A DNA stretch of 64,000 nt from Chthonomonadales bacterium. Its GTDB lineage: Bacteria > Armatimonadota > Chthonomonadetes > Chthonomonadales > CAJBBX01. The translations under genes were made by a program, and so were the position numbers. Below the pieces are notes generated by a model that made no database searches, was not told the origin of the DNA, and saw only the letters and a program-made list of their open reading frames with translations. This document shows positions 17,471 to 25,903 of the stretch, piece by piece. The stretch's first letter is position 1, and each line of letters starts with the position of its first letter. The DNA lies in contig JADLGO010000034.1 in NCBI GenBank assembly GCA_020849275.1, positions 1-64,000 of the forward strand, given 5' to 3'.

Positions 17471-18805
17471 ATGAGCAGACCGCCGACGAACACCCCGGCG
17501 CCGCCCGGCGCTCTGGCTGCCCGCTTGCGCCGCTCCAGGGCGGCGCTCGGAGCCGTGCTCGGCCTGGGGATCGCGCTCCTCGCGTTGCTCCCCGCCTCAT
17601 GCGGCCGCGCGCCGGGCACGGTCGCCGAGGGCGGCGCCATCCGCTTCTGGAACGGGTTCACCGGCCCGGACGGCGCCACGATGGAGCGGATGACCAAGCG
17701 CTTCACCGCCGAAACCGGCATCCCGGTGAGGATGCAGATCATCCCCTGGGCCACCTACTACGATAAACTCACGCTGTCGCTGGCCTACGGGGACGCGCCC
17801 GACCTGTTCGTGTGCCACGCCAACCGCATCGCCGAGTTCGCCCGTTACCAGGTCTTCGCGCCCATCGCGCCGCTCCTGGCCGCCGACCCATCGTTCGATG
17901 TCGACGACATCATCCCCCGCGTGCGCTCCGCCGCCACCTACTGCGGCACGCAGGTGGCGCTCCCTCTGGACTGCCACCCGCAGGGCCTCTACTACAACGC
18001 GCGTCTCTTCCGGGAGGCGGGCATCGTCGATGCCGGCGGACGGGCGGCGCCGCCGCGCACGCTGGATGAGTTCCTCGCGGCGGCGCGCCGGCTCACGCGC
18101 GATGAGGACGGCGACGGCCAACCGGAGCAGTGGGGCTTCGCCTTCACCTGGCTCCGCACCAACTGGATCACCTTCCTCAGCCAGTTCGGCGCCGGCATCC
18201 TCACGCCGGATCTGAGCCGGGCGGCCCTCGCGGAGCCCCCGGCGCTCGAGGCCACGCGCCTCATGCGCGACCTGATCTACCGCTACCGCGTCGCCCCCAA
18301 GCCGGAGGGCATCGACGCGTGGATGGGCTTCCGCCAGGGGCGCGTGGCGATGGCCATCGAGGGGATCTACATGATCTCGAGCCTCCAGACCCAGCCGGGA
18401 CTGAGCTATGCCGGCGCGCCGGTGCCGCGCTTCGGCCCGAATCCGGGCGTGTGGGGTGGCTCGCACATGCTCTGCCTGCCACGGGACCTGCCCGCCGAAC
18501 GCCAGGCCCGTGCCTGGCGGCTGATGCGCTACCTCTCCGACCACAGTCTCGACTGGGCGGCCGGCGGCCAGGTGCCCGTGCGGCGCTCGCTGCTCCGGAC
18601 AGCGCGGTTCCGGCGAATGACGGTGCAGTACCAGTTCTCCCATCAGCTCCCGTACGTGGTGTTCGAGCCGCCCTCGCCGAAGTCCAATGAGGTCACGCCC
18701 TTCGTCGATTCCGCCATTCAAGCGGTCCTGCTGGGCATCCAATCGCCGCGCGCGGCGGCCGCCGACGCGTCGCGGCGCATCAACCAGGTGCTGGAGCGGC
18801 CATGA
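17471..18805 (+). CDS. ABC sugar transporter, substrate-binding lipoprotein (family 1)
   Basis: 444 residues. A positively charged N-terminus, a hydrophobic core and a lipobox LPASC (Cys44) mark a lipoprotein. The mature part has the family-1 solute-binding fold: FWNGFTGPDGATMERMTKRFTAETGIPV near the start, then PDLFVCHANRIAEFARY. It delivers a sugar or oligosaccharide to the two permeases encoded directly downstream (ATGA overlap with the first). No ATPase gene is in this operon; a shared MsmK-type ATPase elsewhere is likely. The exact substrate cannot be read from sequence, though the neighbouring hydrolases suggest plant or microbial polysaccharide breakdown products. Confidence 0.9.
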   Translation: MSRPPTNTPAPPGALAARLRRSRAALGAVLGLGIALLALLPASCGRAPGTVAEGGAIRFWNGFTGPDGATMERMTKRFTAETGIPVRMQIIPWATYYDKLTLSLAYGDAPDLFVCHANRIAEFARYQVFAPIAPLLAADPSFDVDDIIPRVRSAATYCGTQVALPLDCHPQGLYYNARLFREAGIVDAGGRAAPPRTLDEFLAAARRLTRDEDGDGQPEQWGFAFTWLRTNWITFLSQFGAGILTPDLSRAALAEPPALEATRLMRDLIYRYRVAPKPEGIDAWMGFRQGRVAMAIEGIYMISSLQTQPGLSYAGAPVPRFGPNPGVWGGSHMLCLPRDLPAERQARAWRLMRYLSDHSLDWAAGGQVPVRRSLLRTARFRRMTVQYQFSHQLPYVVFEPPSPKSNEVTPFVDSAIQAVLLGIQSPRAAAADASRRINQVLERP

Positions 18806-19701
18806 GCGCCTCCCTCTCCTCGGCGCGCCGCCAGGAGGCCGCCACGGGCTATCTGTTCGCCCTGCCCTACCTCCTGCTCTTCCTCGTGTTCATGGTGGGG
18901 CCAATGGCCTACGGCTTCTACATCAGCCTGCACGAGTGGCACATTCTGGGCCGCCAGAAGCCCTTTGTCGGCCTTGCGAACTACCGCGCGCTCCTCGCCG
19001 ACGACCTGTTTGGCATCGCGATGCTGAACACGGCCTACTTCGCCCTGCTCACGGTCATCCCGGGCAACGCCCTGTCGCTGCTGCTGGCGATGGGCCTGAA
19101 CGCGCGAATCCGCGGCGAGACCGCCCTCAAGACGGCGTTCTATCTGCCGGTAGTCCTCTCGGTGGCGGTCGTCGCGATCATCTGGCGCTGGGCCTACAGC
19201 ACCGAGTTCGGCTGGATCAACCACTACCTTCGTCTGCTCGGGCTGCCGCCAGCGGCCTGGCTGAACAGCCCGAAGCTCGCCATGCCGTCGCTGGCGCTCA
19301 TGAGCATCTGGTGGGGGGCGGGCGGGCAGATGCTGATCTACCTGGCGGGCCTGCGGGGTATCCCCGAGGAACTCTACGAGGCGGCGATGATCGATGGCGC
19401 CGGCGCCCGGGCGCGCTTCCGGCACGTCACGCTGCCGATGCTGCGCCCGACGCTGCTCTTCTGCCTGGTGATGGCCGTGATCGGCTCCTCGCAAGTGTTC
19501 GGTCAGAGCTACATCCTGACGGCCGGCGGTCCGCTTTACAGCACGCTCACCGTTGCCCTCTACATGTACCAGACTGGCTTCAGCCTCTACCGGCTCGGAT
19601 ACGCGTGCGCCGTGGCCTACGCGCTCTTCGTCGTTGTGCTGGGCATCACGCTGGTGCAGTTCCGGCTGCTCTACGCGCGGCGCGAAGGGGAGGCCAGGTG
19701 A
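18802..19701 (+). CDS. ABC sugar transporter permease, MalF/UgpA type
   Basis: 299 residues with about six membrane helices. The ATPase-contact EAA loop is EELYEAAMIDGAGARARFRHVTLPMLRPT, as expected for carbohydrate-uptake family 1 permeases. The start ATG overlaps the binding-protein stop (ATGA), and its stop overlaps the next start (TGATG). It forms a heterodimeric channel with the next gene product. Confidence 0.93.
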   Translation: MSASLSSARRQEAATGYLFALPYLLLFLVFMVGPMAYGFYISLHEWHILGRQKPFVGLANYRALLADDLFGIAMLNTAYFALLTVIPGNALSLLLAMGLNARIRGETALKTAFYLPVVLSVAVVAIIWRWAYSTEFGWINHYLRLLGLPPAAWLNSPKLAMPSLALMSIWWGAGGQMLIYLAGLRGIPEELYEAAMIDGAGARARFRHVTLPMLRPTLLFCLVMAVIGSSQVFGQSYILTAGGPLYSTLTVALYMYQTGFSLYRLGYACAVAYALFVVVLGITLVQFRLLYARREGEAR

Positions 19702-20543
19702 TGGGCGGCCGGCCCCGTCGCGCCATGCGGCGCCTCCTACTCTACGCGGCAATGGTAGCGGCCGCGGCCTTCTTCGTGGCCCCGGTGTTCTGGATGGTCT
19801 CGATCTCGCTCCAGCCCGAGAACGAGGTCTTCTCGAAGGCGCCCCACTGGCTGCCGCGCGAGCCGACGCTGCGCAACTACCGCGACCTGTTCGCGCGAGC
19901 CGAGGAGGCGCCGGTTGCGCGCTGGTTCGCAAACAGCGTGATCGTGGCCGGTGGAGGCACGCTCACCTACCTGCTGATCGCCTCGATGGCGGCCTACGCC
20001 TTCTCGCGCTTGCGGTTCCCTGGCCGCGAGCCGCTCTTCGTTCTGGTGCTCGCCACGCTCATCATCCCGGGTCAGGTTACGATCATCCCGGTGTTCCTGG
20101 TCCTGCAGCGGCTCGGCTGGTTCAACACCTATCTGGCGCTGATCGTGCCCGGCCTCTCCGGCGCATTCGGCGTGTTTCTCCTGCGTCAGTTCTTCCTGAC
20201 GATCCCGCGCGACCTGGAGGAGGCCGCGATGCTCGATGGGTGCGGCCCGGCCGGCATCTACGCGCGCATCATCCTCCCGCTCGCCAAGCCCGCGCTCGCC
20301 ACGCTGGCCATCTTCTCGTTCCTCGGCGGCTGGAACGACTTCCTGCTGCCGCTGATCGCGACCAACGAGGTCGAGATGCGCACGCTCCCGGTCGGCCTGA
20401 CGCTCTTCCTCGGCCGCTACGACATGCAGTACGGTATGGTGATGGCGGTCGCCACGGTTGCCTCGCTGCCGGTGGTCCTCATCTTCCTCGCCTTCCAGCG
20501 CCATATCGTGCGAGGCGTGGTGCTGAGTGGCATCAAGGGCTAG
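19701..20543 (+). CDS. ABC sugar transporter permease, MalG/UgpE type
   Basis: 280 residues, about six membrane helices. The EAA loop is DLEEAAMLDGCGPAGIYARIILPLAKPA; FLGGWNDFLLPLIAT near the C-terminus is typical of MalG-type partners. ATG 19701 overlaps the previous stop by one base. Last gene of the importer operon. Confidence 0.93.
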   Translation: MGGRPRRAMRRLLLYAAMVAAAAFFVAPVFWMVSISLQPENEVFSKAPHWLPREPTLRNYRDLFARAEEAPVARWFANSVIVAGGGTLTYLLIASMAAYAFSRLRFPGREPLFVLVLATLIIPGQVTIIPVFLVLQRLGWFNTYLALIVPGLSGAFGVFLLRQFFLTIPRDLEEAAMLDGCGPAGIYARIILPLAKPALATLAIFSFLGGWNDFLLPLIATNEVEMRTLPVGLTLFLGRYDMQYGMVMAVATVASLPVVLIFLAFQRHIVRGVVLSGIKG

Positions 20544-20615
20544 CCCCTCGCGCATTTACAGCATCGCCCGTCTATGTATTTCGGCATTATCCGGCATAAC
20601 TAGTAGACAAATCTA

Positions 20616-20644
20616 TTGACATTGGATGGCGATCGATGTACAAT
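20616..20644 (+). promoter_or_regulatory. Near-consensus sigma70 promoter
   Basis: TTGACA (20616-20621), exactly 17 bp, TACAAT (20639-20644), in a locally AT-rich stretch. Start point about 20651, giving a leader of about 30 nt to the HTH gene. Confidence 0.88.
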
Positions 20645-20681
20645 AAGGCACATTACCCACACGAGGAGTTGGAGGCAGTCG

Positions 20682-21152
20682 ATGCGGAGGCTCACCAAAA
20701 GGGATCTGGCGCTGTCGCTGCATGCGGCCGGCAGAACGGTGGAGGAGATAGCCCGGGCACTCGAGTCGCACCCGAGCTATATCTCCAACGTGCTGGCCGC
20801 CGCCGGCAAGGCGCCTGACTACAGCGATCTGTACGTATCGAGCACCGCGCAGAACGGCTACGCCCGCCTGTTCCGCGGCGTGCTCAGGTTCAAGGACATC
20901 GGCTCGGCGCGCGAGTCCGTCGCGCGGATCGACGAGATCTACCACGACTTCGAGGCCCGTCGCGACCGGCGTGGCCAGCACCAGGCGCAACTGATGGCGC
21001 TCATCGGCAAGAACCGCGCGGAGGGCATCGGCAAGTATGAGGAGGCGCAGGTCTTCGCGGGCTGGCTGATGGACCACCTCTTCGTGCAGCGCGCCGAGGT
21101 CCAGGGGGATCCGCCCTCCGCCGACATCGGCGCGCTGGCGCTCAGCGCCTGA
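20682..21152 (+). CDS. Small helix-turn-helix protein of unknown function
   Basis: 156 residues, no signal or membrane segment. The N-terminus contains a clear helix-turn-helix: DLALSLHAAGRTVEEIARALESHPSYISNVLAAAG (about 8-42), the arrangement used by resolvase/sigma-like DNA binders that test each site in turn. The C-terminal two thirds are helical and rich in charged residues and match no family I know. ATG 20682 has GGAGG six bases upstream and a near-consensus promoter, so it should be well expressed. It stands alone, between the importer operon and glycerate kinase. Confidence 0.7.
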   Translation: MRRLTKRDLALSLHAAGRTVEEIARALESHPSYISNVLAAAGKAPDYSDLYVSSTAQNGYARLFRGVLRFKDIGSARESVARIDEIYHDFEARRDRRGQHQAQLMALIGKNRAEGIGKYEEAQVFAGWLMDHLFVQRAEVQGDPPSADIGALALSA

Positions 21153-21213
21153 CCCGCGCGCTCCTCAAGCGCCCCGCCACCGCCGGCGAGCAAGCGGGGC
21201 GCTCGGCGGGTCA
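21150..21213. terminator. Bidirectional terminator sharing both stop codons
   Basis: Nested inverted repeats between convergent genes. TGACCCGC (21150-21157) pairs with GCGGGTCA (21206-21213), and inside it AGCGCCCCGC (21168-21177) pairs with GCGGGGCGCT (21194-21203). The outer arms contain the two facing TGA stop codons. Confidence 0.65.
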
Positions 21214-22515
21214 GCCACCGGTCACGATCACCAGGTCGCCCACGTTGCTGTCGGTGGGCCCCGTGCGAATCAGCGCGCCGGCCCGCTGGAGGAACGGGTA
21301 CGAATCACTGCGGGCGAGCGCCGCGTCGGCGCCCGTCCCGGCCGTCGCGCCGTCCACGACGGCGCCGGCAGCGTCCGTCGGGCCGTCGGCGCCGTCGGTG
21401 CCGGCGGCCAGGACGACGCAGCCCGCCGTCGCGCGCATCTCGCGCGCCGCCGCGAGCGCCAGCTCCTGGCTCCGCCCGCCGACGCCGTCGCCGCGCACCG
21501 TGACCGTCGTCTCGCCGCCGGCTAGATAACAGCCCGGCCCGCCCGCGGCGGCGGTGCGCGGCAGGTCGCGCGCGATGGCGCCGAACACGCGGCCCACCTC
21601 GCGTGCCTCGCCCCGCAGCCACCCGGTCAGCACGCACGGCCGCAGCCCGAGCGCTGTGGCGGCGACGCCCGCCGCGTCGATCGCCGTCCAGATGTCGCCC
21701 ACGATCACGTGACGGACCACGGCCGGCGGCGACGTGGGGGCGTCCTCGCGCTCCGCCCGCGCGAGCGCCGTGCCGATGGCGGGCGGGAGCCGGCCCTCGA
21801 GCCCGTGGCGCCGAATGGCCTCTCGCGCCCTCGCGGGGCTCACCGGGACATCGAGACAGGGCCCGGAGCCGATCACATCGAGCGGGTTGCCGAGTACGTC
21901 CGAGAGCACCAGGCAGATGGTGCGCGCCGGGCGCGTGGCCCGGGCCAGCCCGCCGGCCTTCACATGCGACAGGCAGGCGCGCACGGCGTTCAGGTCCTCG
22001 ATCGGCGCTCCCGCCTTGAGCATGAGCGAGGTCGTCTCTCGCAGGTCGGCGAGCGTGATCCCCTCGCGCGGCGCCTCCAGGAGCGCCGAGGCTCCGCCCG
22101 ACAGGACGCACACCACCAGGTCGCGCTCACCGGCTCGACGCGCAAGCGCGAGCACCGCCTCGCCGCCGCGCAGCGAACCCTCATCGGGCGCCGGGTGGCC
22201 CGCCTCAATCACGCGCGAGCAGCGCAGTGGGCGGCCGTAGCCGTGGCGCGTAACCACGACGCCCTCGGCAAGACGGTCGCCCAACACCCCTTCGACGGCC
22301 TCCGCCATCGCCACCGCGGCCTTGCCCGCGCCGATCAGGTACAGGTGCTCGCGCTCCGCCAGGGAGATCTCCTCGCCAGCGATGCGCAAGCGGTCGCCCT
22401 CGCGGGCCATGGCCACGCGCACGAGCCGATCGGCCCGAACGGCCTCCAACGCGGCGCGGTAGACGGTCAGCGCCGCCTCGCGGGCAGCGCCCGTGCCTTC
22501 CCCGATGCCGGACAC
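21211..22515 (-). CDS. Glycerate 2-kinase (DUF4147/MOFRL family)
   Basis: 434 residues, family length. The N-terminal DUF4147 Rossmann-like part has LYLIGAGKAAVAMAEAVE, TRHGYG, EAGHPAPDEGS, VLSGGASALLEAP and SDVLGNPLDVIGSGP. The C-terminal MOFRL domain has LAGGETTVTVRGDGVGGRSQELAL and AAGTDGADGPTDAAGAVVDG. It phosphorylates D-glycerate to 2-phosphoglycerate (EC 2.7.1.165), feeding sugar-acid catabolism into lower glycolysis, which fits the surrounding carbohydrate genes. The start is GTG with AAGGAG eight bases upstream. Single-gene transcript ending at the shared hairpin. Confidence 0.93.
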   Translation of the reverse strand: MSGIGEGTGAAREAALTVYRAALEAVRADRLVRVAMAREGDRLRIAGEEISLAEREHLYLIGAGKAAVAMAEAVEGVLGDRLAEGVVVTRHGYGRPLRCSRVIEAGHPAPDEGSLRGGEAVLALARRAGERDLVVCVLSGGASALLEAPREGITLADLRETTSLMLKAGAPIEDLNAVRACLSHVKAGGLARATRPARTICLVLSDVLGNPLDVIGSGPCLDVPVSPARAREAIRRHGLEGRLPPAIGTALARAEREDAPTSPPAVVRHVIVGDIWTAIDAAGVAATALGLRPCVLTGWLRGEAREVGRVFGAIARDLPRTAAAGGPGCYLAGGETTVTVRGDGVGGRSQELALAAAREMRATAGCVVLAAGTDGADGPTDAAGAVVDGATAGTGADAALARSDSYPFLQRAGALIRTGPTDSNVGDLVIVTGG

Positions 22516-22969
22516 GATGGATCTCCTTCACACCGCACTGCGTACAGGATAGCATGCCGCACGCCGCCGCCCGCCACGGCCCCCCGGCCGTCCGCGAAAC
22601 CGCCCGCAGAGCGCCGGCGTATACTCCTCGGTGCGCACCGCCGGGTTCCGGTGCAGGAGGCGTCTGACGCGAGCACTGCCCGTCGCGGCGTTGGGGTCGG
22701 CGACGTCGCCGGCGCCGGGCCGACCCTCCACCTGCTCGCGAACACGACTGGCGTCCGTGGGCGCGGCGCCAGCCTGAAGAAGCTCTTCGCCGAGCGGCCC
22801 GCGGTCAGCCTGCGCCCGAGGCGAAGCGCGATCGACGACACTGGGGTTGCCGCCGGCCATCGTGAAGGAGGATGACCCGCTGACCTGGCACGAACACATA
22901 GAGAGCGTCTGCTGGCCCGGTTCCAGGGACCGTTGGTGGCGCCAACTGGGCGCGCCAAGGAGCGCTGAC
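22516..22969. other. 454-nt intergenic stretch without a recognisable gene
   Basis: Lies between divergent glycerate kinase and the TPR protein. Frames remain open by virtue of high GC but show no family. TATACT at 22620-22625 could be a -10 box for the plus-strand gene, but no -35 box is found at 16-18 bp. I see no riboswitch or repeat. Confidence 0.3.
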
Positions 22970-24793
22970 ATGAGTTGCCTGAGCCGTCCGGCCGCCGGAG
23001 CCGCGGCCGTGGTGCTGATCGCGTTGTTCGCAGCCCTCATCACGCCCGGCGCTCTGGCGGATGCGCTGAGCGAGGGGAGGGCGCTCTACAAGGCGGGCGA
23101 CTACCCGGCGGCCGCGGCGCGCCTCGAGCAGGCAACGCGCGAGGAGCCGCGCAACGCGAAGGCGTGGTGGCAGCTCAACTTCGCCTACAACAAGCTGAGC
23201 CGCTACGCCGACGCGCTCAAGGCCGCCGAGCAGGCCGACCGCGTGGACCCACGGCACCAGTTCGCCTCGGAGCCCGGAAAGTACGCCGAGGTCGTCGGTA
23301 GGTTGCGCTCGAAGGTTGGCGCGCCTGCCCCGGCGGGCCATAGCCGCCCCTCGTCGCGTCCATCGACGGGCTCGACGCGCGCGTCAGGCGCCCCCGCCGG
23401 CGACCTCGTGCGCCGGCTCACGTCCGGCAGCGTCTACGTGGCCCCCGGCATGAGCGTGGACGCCGCCCGCCTGGAGCGGGTGGCGCGCGAGCTTCGGCCG
23501 ACCGTGGTTAAGTTCGCGGTGCTGAGCTCGCGTTCCGGCTCCACCACGCTGTCCCGCGAGGCGGACCGCATCCGTCGCTACCTGAGCATCGGCAACGGCT
23601 ACGTGATCATGGCCAGCCGCGCGGCCGTCGCCGCCTCGGGCGCGAAGCTCAGTCAGGCCACGCTGCGCGACCTGACGCGCCGTGTGGCACCGCAGATGCA
23701 GGCGGGTGACTACACGGGCGGCCTTGAGCGTCTCGCCCGCGACCTGGTACGCACGCGGCGCGAGCAGACGACCGGAACGCTGGTCACCTGGCTGGTGATC
23801 GTCGGCGTCATCGTCGGCGCCATCGTGCTCTGGGTGGTGTTTCGCGGCCTGGCCAGTGCGCGCGCGATGCGTGCCCGCCGCGAGCCCCTCGAGCGGCTCA
23901 AGGGCGAGGTGGTCGGGCAGATGAGCTACCTGGACGGGTCGCTGGCCGTCGCCGACGCCGCCACGGCCGCGCGCATCCGCGAGGCCCGCGTGACCGCCGG
24001 CACGAAGCTCGACGAGGCCTCGCGCATCATGGCGACCGCGCGCGGCGAACGCGACATGAACCGTGCTCAGTCGCTTCTCGACCAGGCGCTCACCGACCTG
24101 GCGGCGGCCCGGGCGGCCGCCGACCGCGCCGCGGAGGGCGGCCCGGCGTCACCCGCCGAGGCCGCCGCGTCGCAGGCGGGAGCGGCGGCAGACGCGGCCT
24201 CCGGCGCCCCACCCCGGTACCCGGCGGCCGACGAGCGGACGGACTGGACGCAGGTGCCCGAGAGCGAGCGCGGCGTGTGCTTCTTCTGCTCGCGGCCCGC
24301 CCGAATGCGCGAGCTCACACCCGTCACCGTGAACCTGGAGGGCAAGGATCGGCGCGTGCTCGCCTGCCCCGACGATCTGGCCACGGTGCGGAGCGGCGCG
24401 GCGCCACGCATCCGCGCCTTCGAGCAGGACGGGCGCTACGTGCCCTGGTACGCCTACGACCGCTACGACCCCTACCGGGACTATGACGGGGCCGGATCGG
24501 CCCTCTCGAACCTGGTGACGCTGAGCCTGATCGACCGCATGTTCTGGGGCTGGCACCATCCGGCGGGGTGGAACTGGGGGGGTGGCTACGGCGGGTGGGG
24601 CGGCGGGTACCCGTTCTACGTGGACCACAGCCACTACCGAGACTGGCAGAGTGACCGAGCCGCGGCAGCCGTGGACTTTGGCGCGCCGGACCACGCCGCG
24701 GGAACCGACTTCCTCCAGGCGGACAGCGCACTGGACGACGCTTCGGGTCCGCATGCTAGCGGCGCCGACTTCCTGGGCTCCGACCAGTCCTGA
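22970..24793 (+). CDS. TPR-containing single-span membrane protein with cysteine motif
   Basis: 607 residues. The signal peptide ends near 31 (ITPGALADA), then at least one TPR pair (ALYKAGDYPAAAARLEQATREEPRNAKAWWQLNFAYNKL). A 110-260 domain has the layout of TPM-like folds (VVKFAVLSSRSGS...GYVIMAS). A membrane helix lies near 270-292 (LVTWLVIVGVIVGAIVLWVVF), followed by a helical region. The C-terminal part carries CFFC...C (near 437) and a Tyr/Gly/Trp-rich tail. Topology suggests an outside TPR/TPM half and an inside half. ATG 22970 has GGAG upstream. Function unknown; the GT gene follows after 5 bp. Confidence 0.7.
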   Translation: MSCLSRPAAGAAAVVLIALFAALITPGALADALSEGRALYKAGDYPAAAARLEQATREEPRNAKAWWQLNFAYNKLSRYADALKAAEQADRVDPRHQFASEPGKYAEVVGRLRSKVGAPAPAGHSRPSSRPSTGSTRASGAPAGDLVRRLTSGSVYVAPGMSVDAARLERVARELRPTVVKFAVLSSRSGSTTLSREADRIRRYLSIGNGYVIMASRAAVAASGAKLSQATLRDLTRRVAPQMQAGDYTGGLERLARDLVRTRREQTTGTLVTWLVIVGVIVGAIVLWVVFRGLASARAMRARREPLERLKGEVVGQMSYLDGSLAVADAATAARIREARVTAGTKLDEASRIMATARGERDMNRAQSLLDQALTDLAAARAAADRAAEGGPASPAEAAASQAGAAADAASGAPPRYPAADERTDWTQVPESERGVCFFCSRPARMRELTPVTVNLEGKDRRVLACPDDLATVRSGAAPRIRAFEQDGRYVPWYAYDRYDPYRDYDGAGSALSNLVTLSLIDRMFWGWHHPAGWNWGGGYGGWGGGYPFYVDHSHYRDWQSDRAAAAVDFGAPDHAAGTDFLQADSALDDASGPHASGADFLGSDQS

Positions 24794-24798
24794 GCGCC

Positions 24799-25881
24799 AT
24801 GCGCCACCCGCGCGTACTCTTCTATGCGGTCAACGGACTCGGGCTCGGCCACGTCACGCGCCTGCTCGCCATCGCACGGAAGCTCCGCTCTCGCCTGCCC
24901 GAGGCCGAGATCGTCTTTCTGACCTCCTCGGAGGCGGAGGACGTCCTCTATCGCGACGGGTTCGCCGCCTTCAAGGTGCCCTCCCGCACGCTGCGCGCGG
25001 AAGCCCGCGTCCGCCCCGCGACGTTCGCGCGGATGGTGCAGACCGTGACGCTGAACATGATGGCCGCATTCCATCCGCACGTGCTGGTGGTGGACACCTT
25101 CCCTGCGGGCACGCTGCAGGAGTTGCTCCCGGTGCTGCGCTGGGACTCCCGCAAGGTATTCGTCTATCGTGTGCAGCGCCCGGAGGCAGCCGGCGCGGCC
25201 GCGATGCAGAACGCGCTGGCGATGTACGACATGGCGATCGTACCGCACGCCGAGGGCGAGGTAGAGGTCCCCCTTCCGCCCGGGGTGCCGGGCTTCTGGA
25301 CCGGTCCGATCCTGATCCGCGACCGTGACGAGGCGCTGCCGCGCGGCCGCGCCCGGGAGATCCTCGGCCTGCCGCCAGAGGGACCTGTCGTGTACGTCAC
25401 TTTCGGAGGGGGCGGCGACCGCACCGTCGAGGCCGCCCTCGCGCTCACCGTGGATGCTCTCGCGGGCCGCGGCGCGCACCTCGCCGCAGCCCCCGGGCCG
25501 CTCTACGGCGGGGACGCCCTGCGTCGTCCCGGCATGACGCCAGTCCGTCACTACCCGATGGCCGAGCTCTACCCGGCTTTCGACGCCGCGGTAAGCGCCG
25601 CCGGCTACAACACCACGATGGAGCTTCTGCATCACGGCGTCCCGGCTGCGCTGGTTCCCTTCCCCCGCCAGATCGACGACCAGGAGGCGCGGGCGTGCCG
25701 CATTGCCGGCGAAGGGGCCGCCCTGTGCGTCTCGCCGCTCTCGGCCGAGGGCGTGCGCGCCGCCGTGGAGCGCTTGCTGGACCCGCCGACGGCCGCCGGC
25801 CTCCGCGACCGCGCCCTGGCGCTCGTGCCCGCCAACGGCGCCGACGACGCCGCGGCCCAGATCGCGCGCTTCGTCTCATGA
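24799..25881 (+). CDS. GT-B glycosyltransferase, MurG-like
   Basis: 360 residues. N-terminal FYAVNGLGLGHVTRLLAIARKL is the glycine-rich acceptor loop of the MurG/GT28 group. C-terminal VYVTFGGGGDRTVEAAL, ALVPFPRQIDDQEARA and a preceding AAGYNTTMELLHHGVPA form the nucleotide-sugar site. No membrane segment; probably peripheral on the cytoplasmic face. It is not the genuine MurG, since no murein genes are near and the sequence is divergent; a role in glycolipid or glycan transfer is likely. Tightly spaced after the TPR gene and before the HEAT gene, so all three probably form one operon. Confidence 0.8.
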   Translation: MRHPRVLFYAVNGLGLGHVTRLLAIARKLRSRLPEAEIVFLTSSEAEDVLYRDGFAAFKVPSRTLRAEARVRPATFARMVQTVTLNMMAAFHPHVLVVDTFPAGTLQELLPVLRWDSRKVFVYRVQRPEAAGAAAMQNALAMYDMAIVPHAEGEVEVPLPPGVPGFWTGPILIRDRDEALPRGRAREILGLPPEGPVVYVTFGGGGDRTVEAALALTVDALAGRGAHLAAAPGPLYGGDALRRPGMTPVRHYPMAELYPAFDAAVSAAGYNTTMELLHHGVPAALVPFPRQIDDQEARACRIAGEGAALCVSPLSAEGVRAAVERLLDPPTAAGLRDRALALVPANGADDAAAQIARFVS

Positions 25882-25903
25882 GGAGCCCGCCGGAGCCGCG
25901 CCC

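Noticed and set aside
24799-25881. Annotation as genuine murG
   Set aside because: It lacks neighbouring dcw cluster genes and the MurG-specific motifs are only partly kept; it is called MurG-like.
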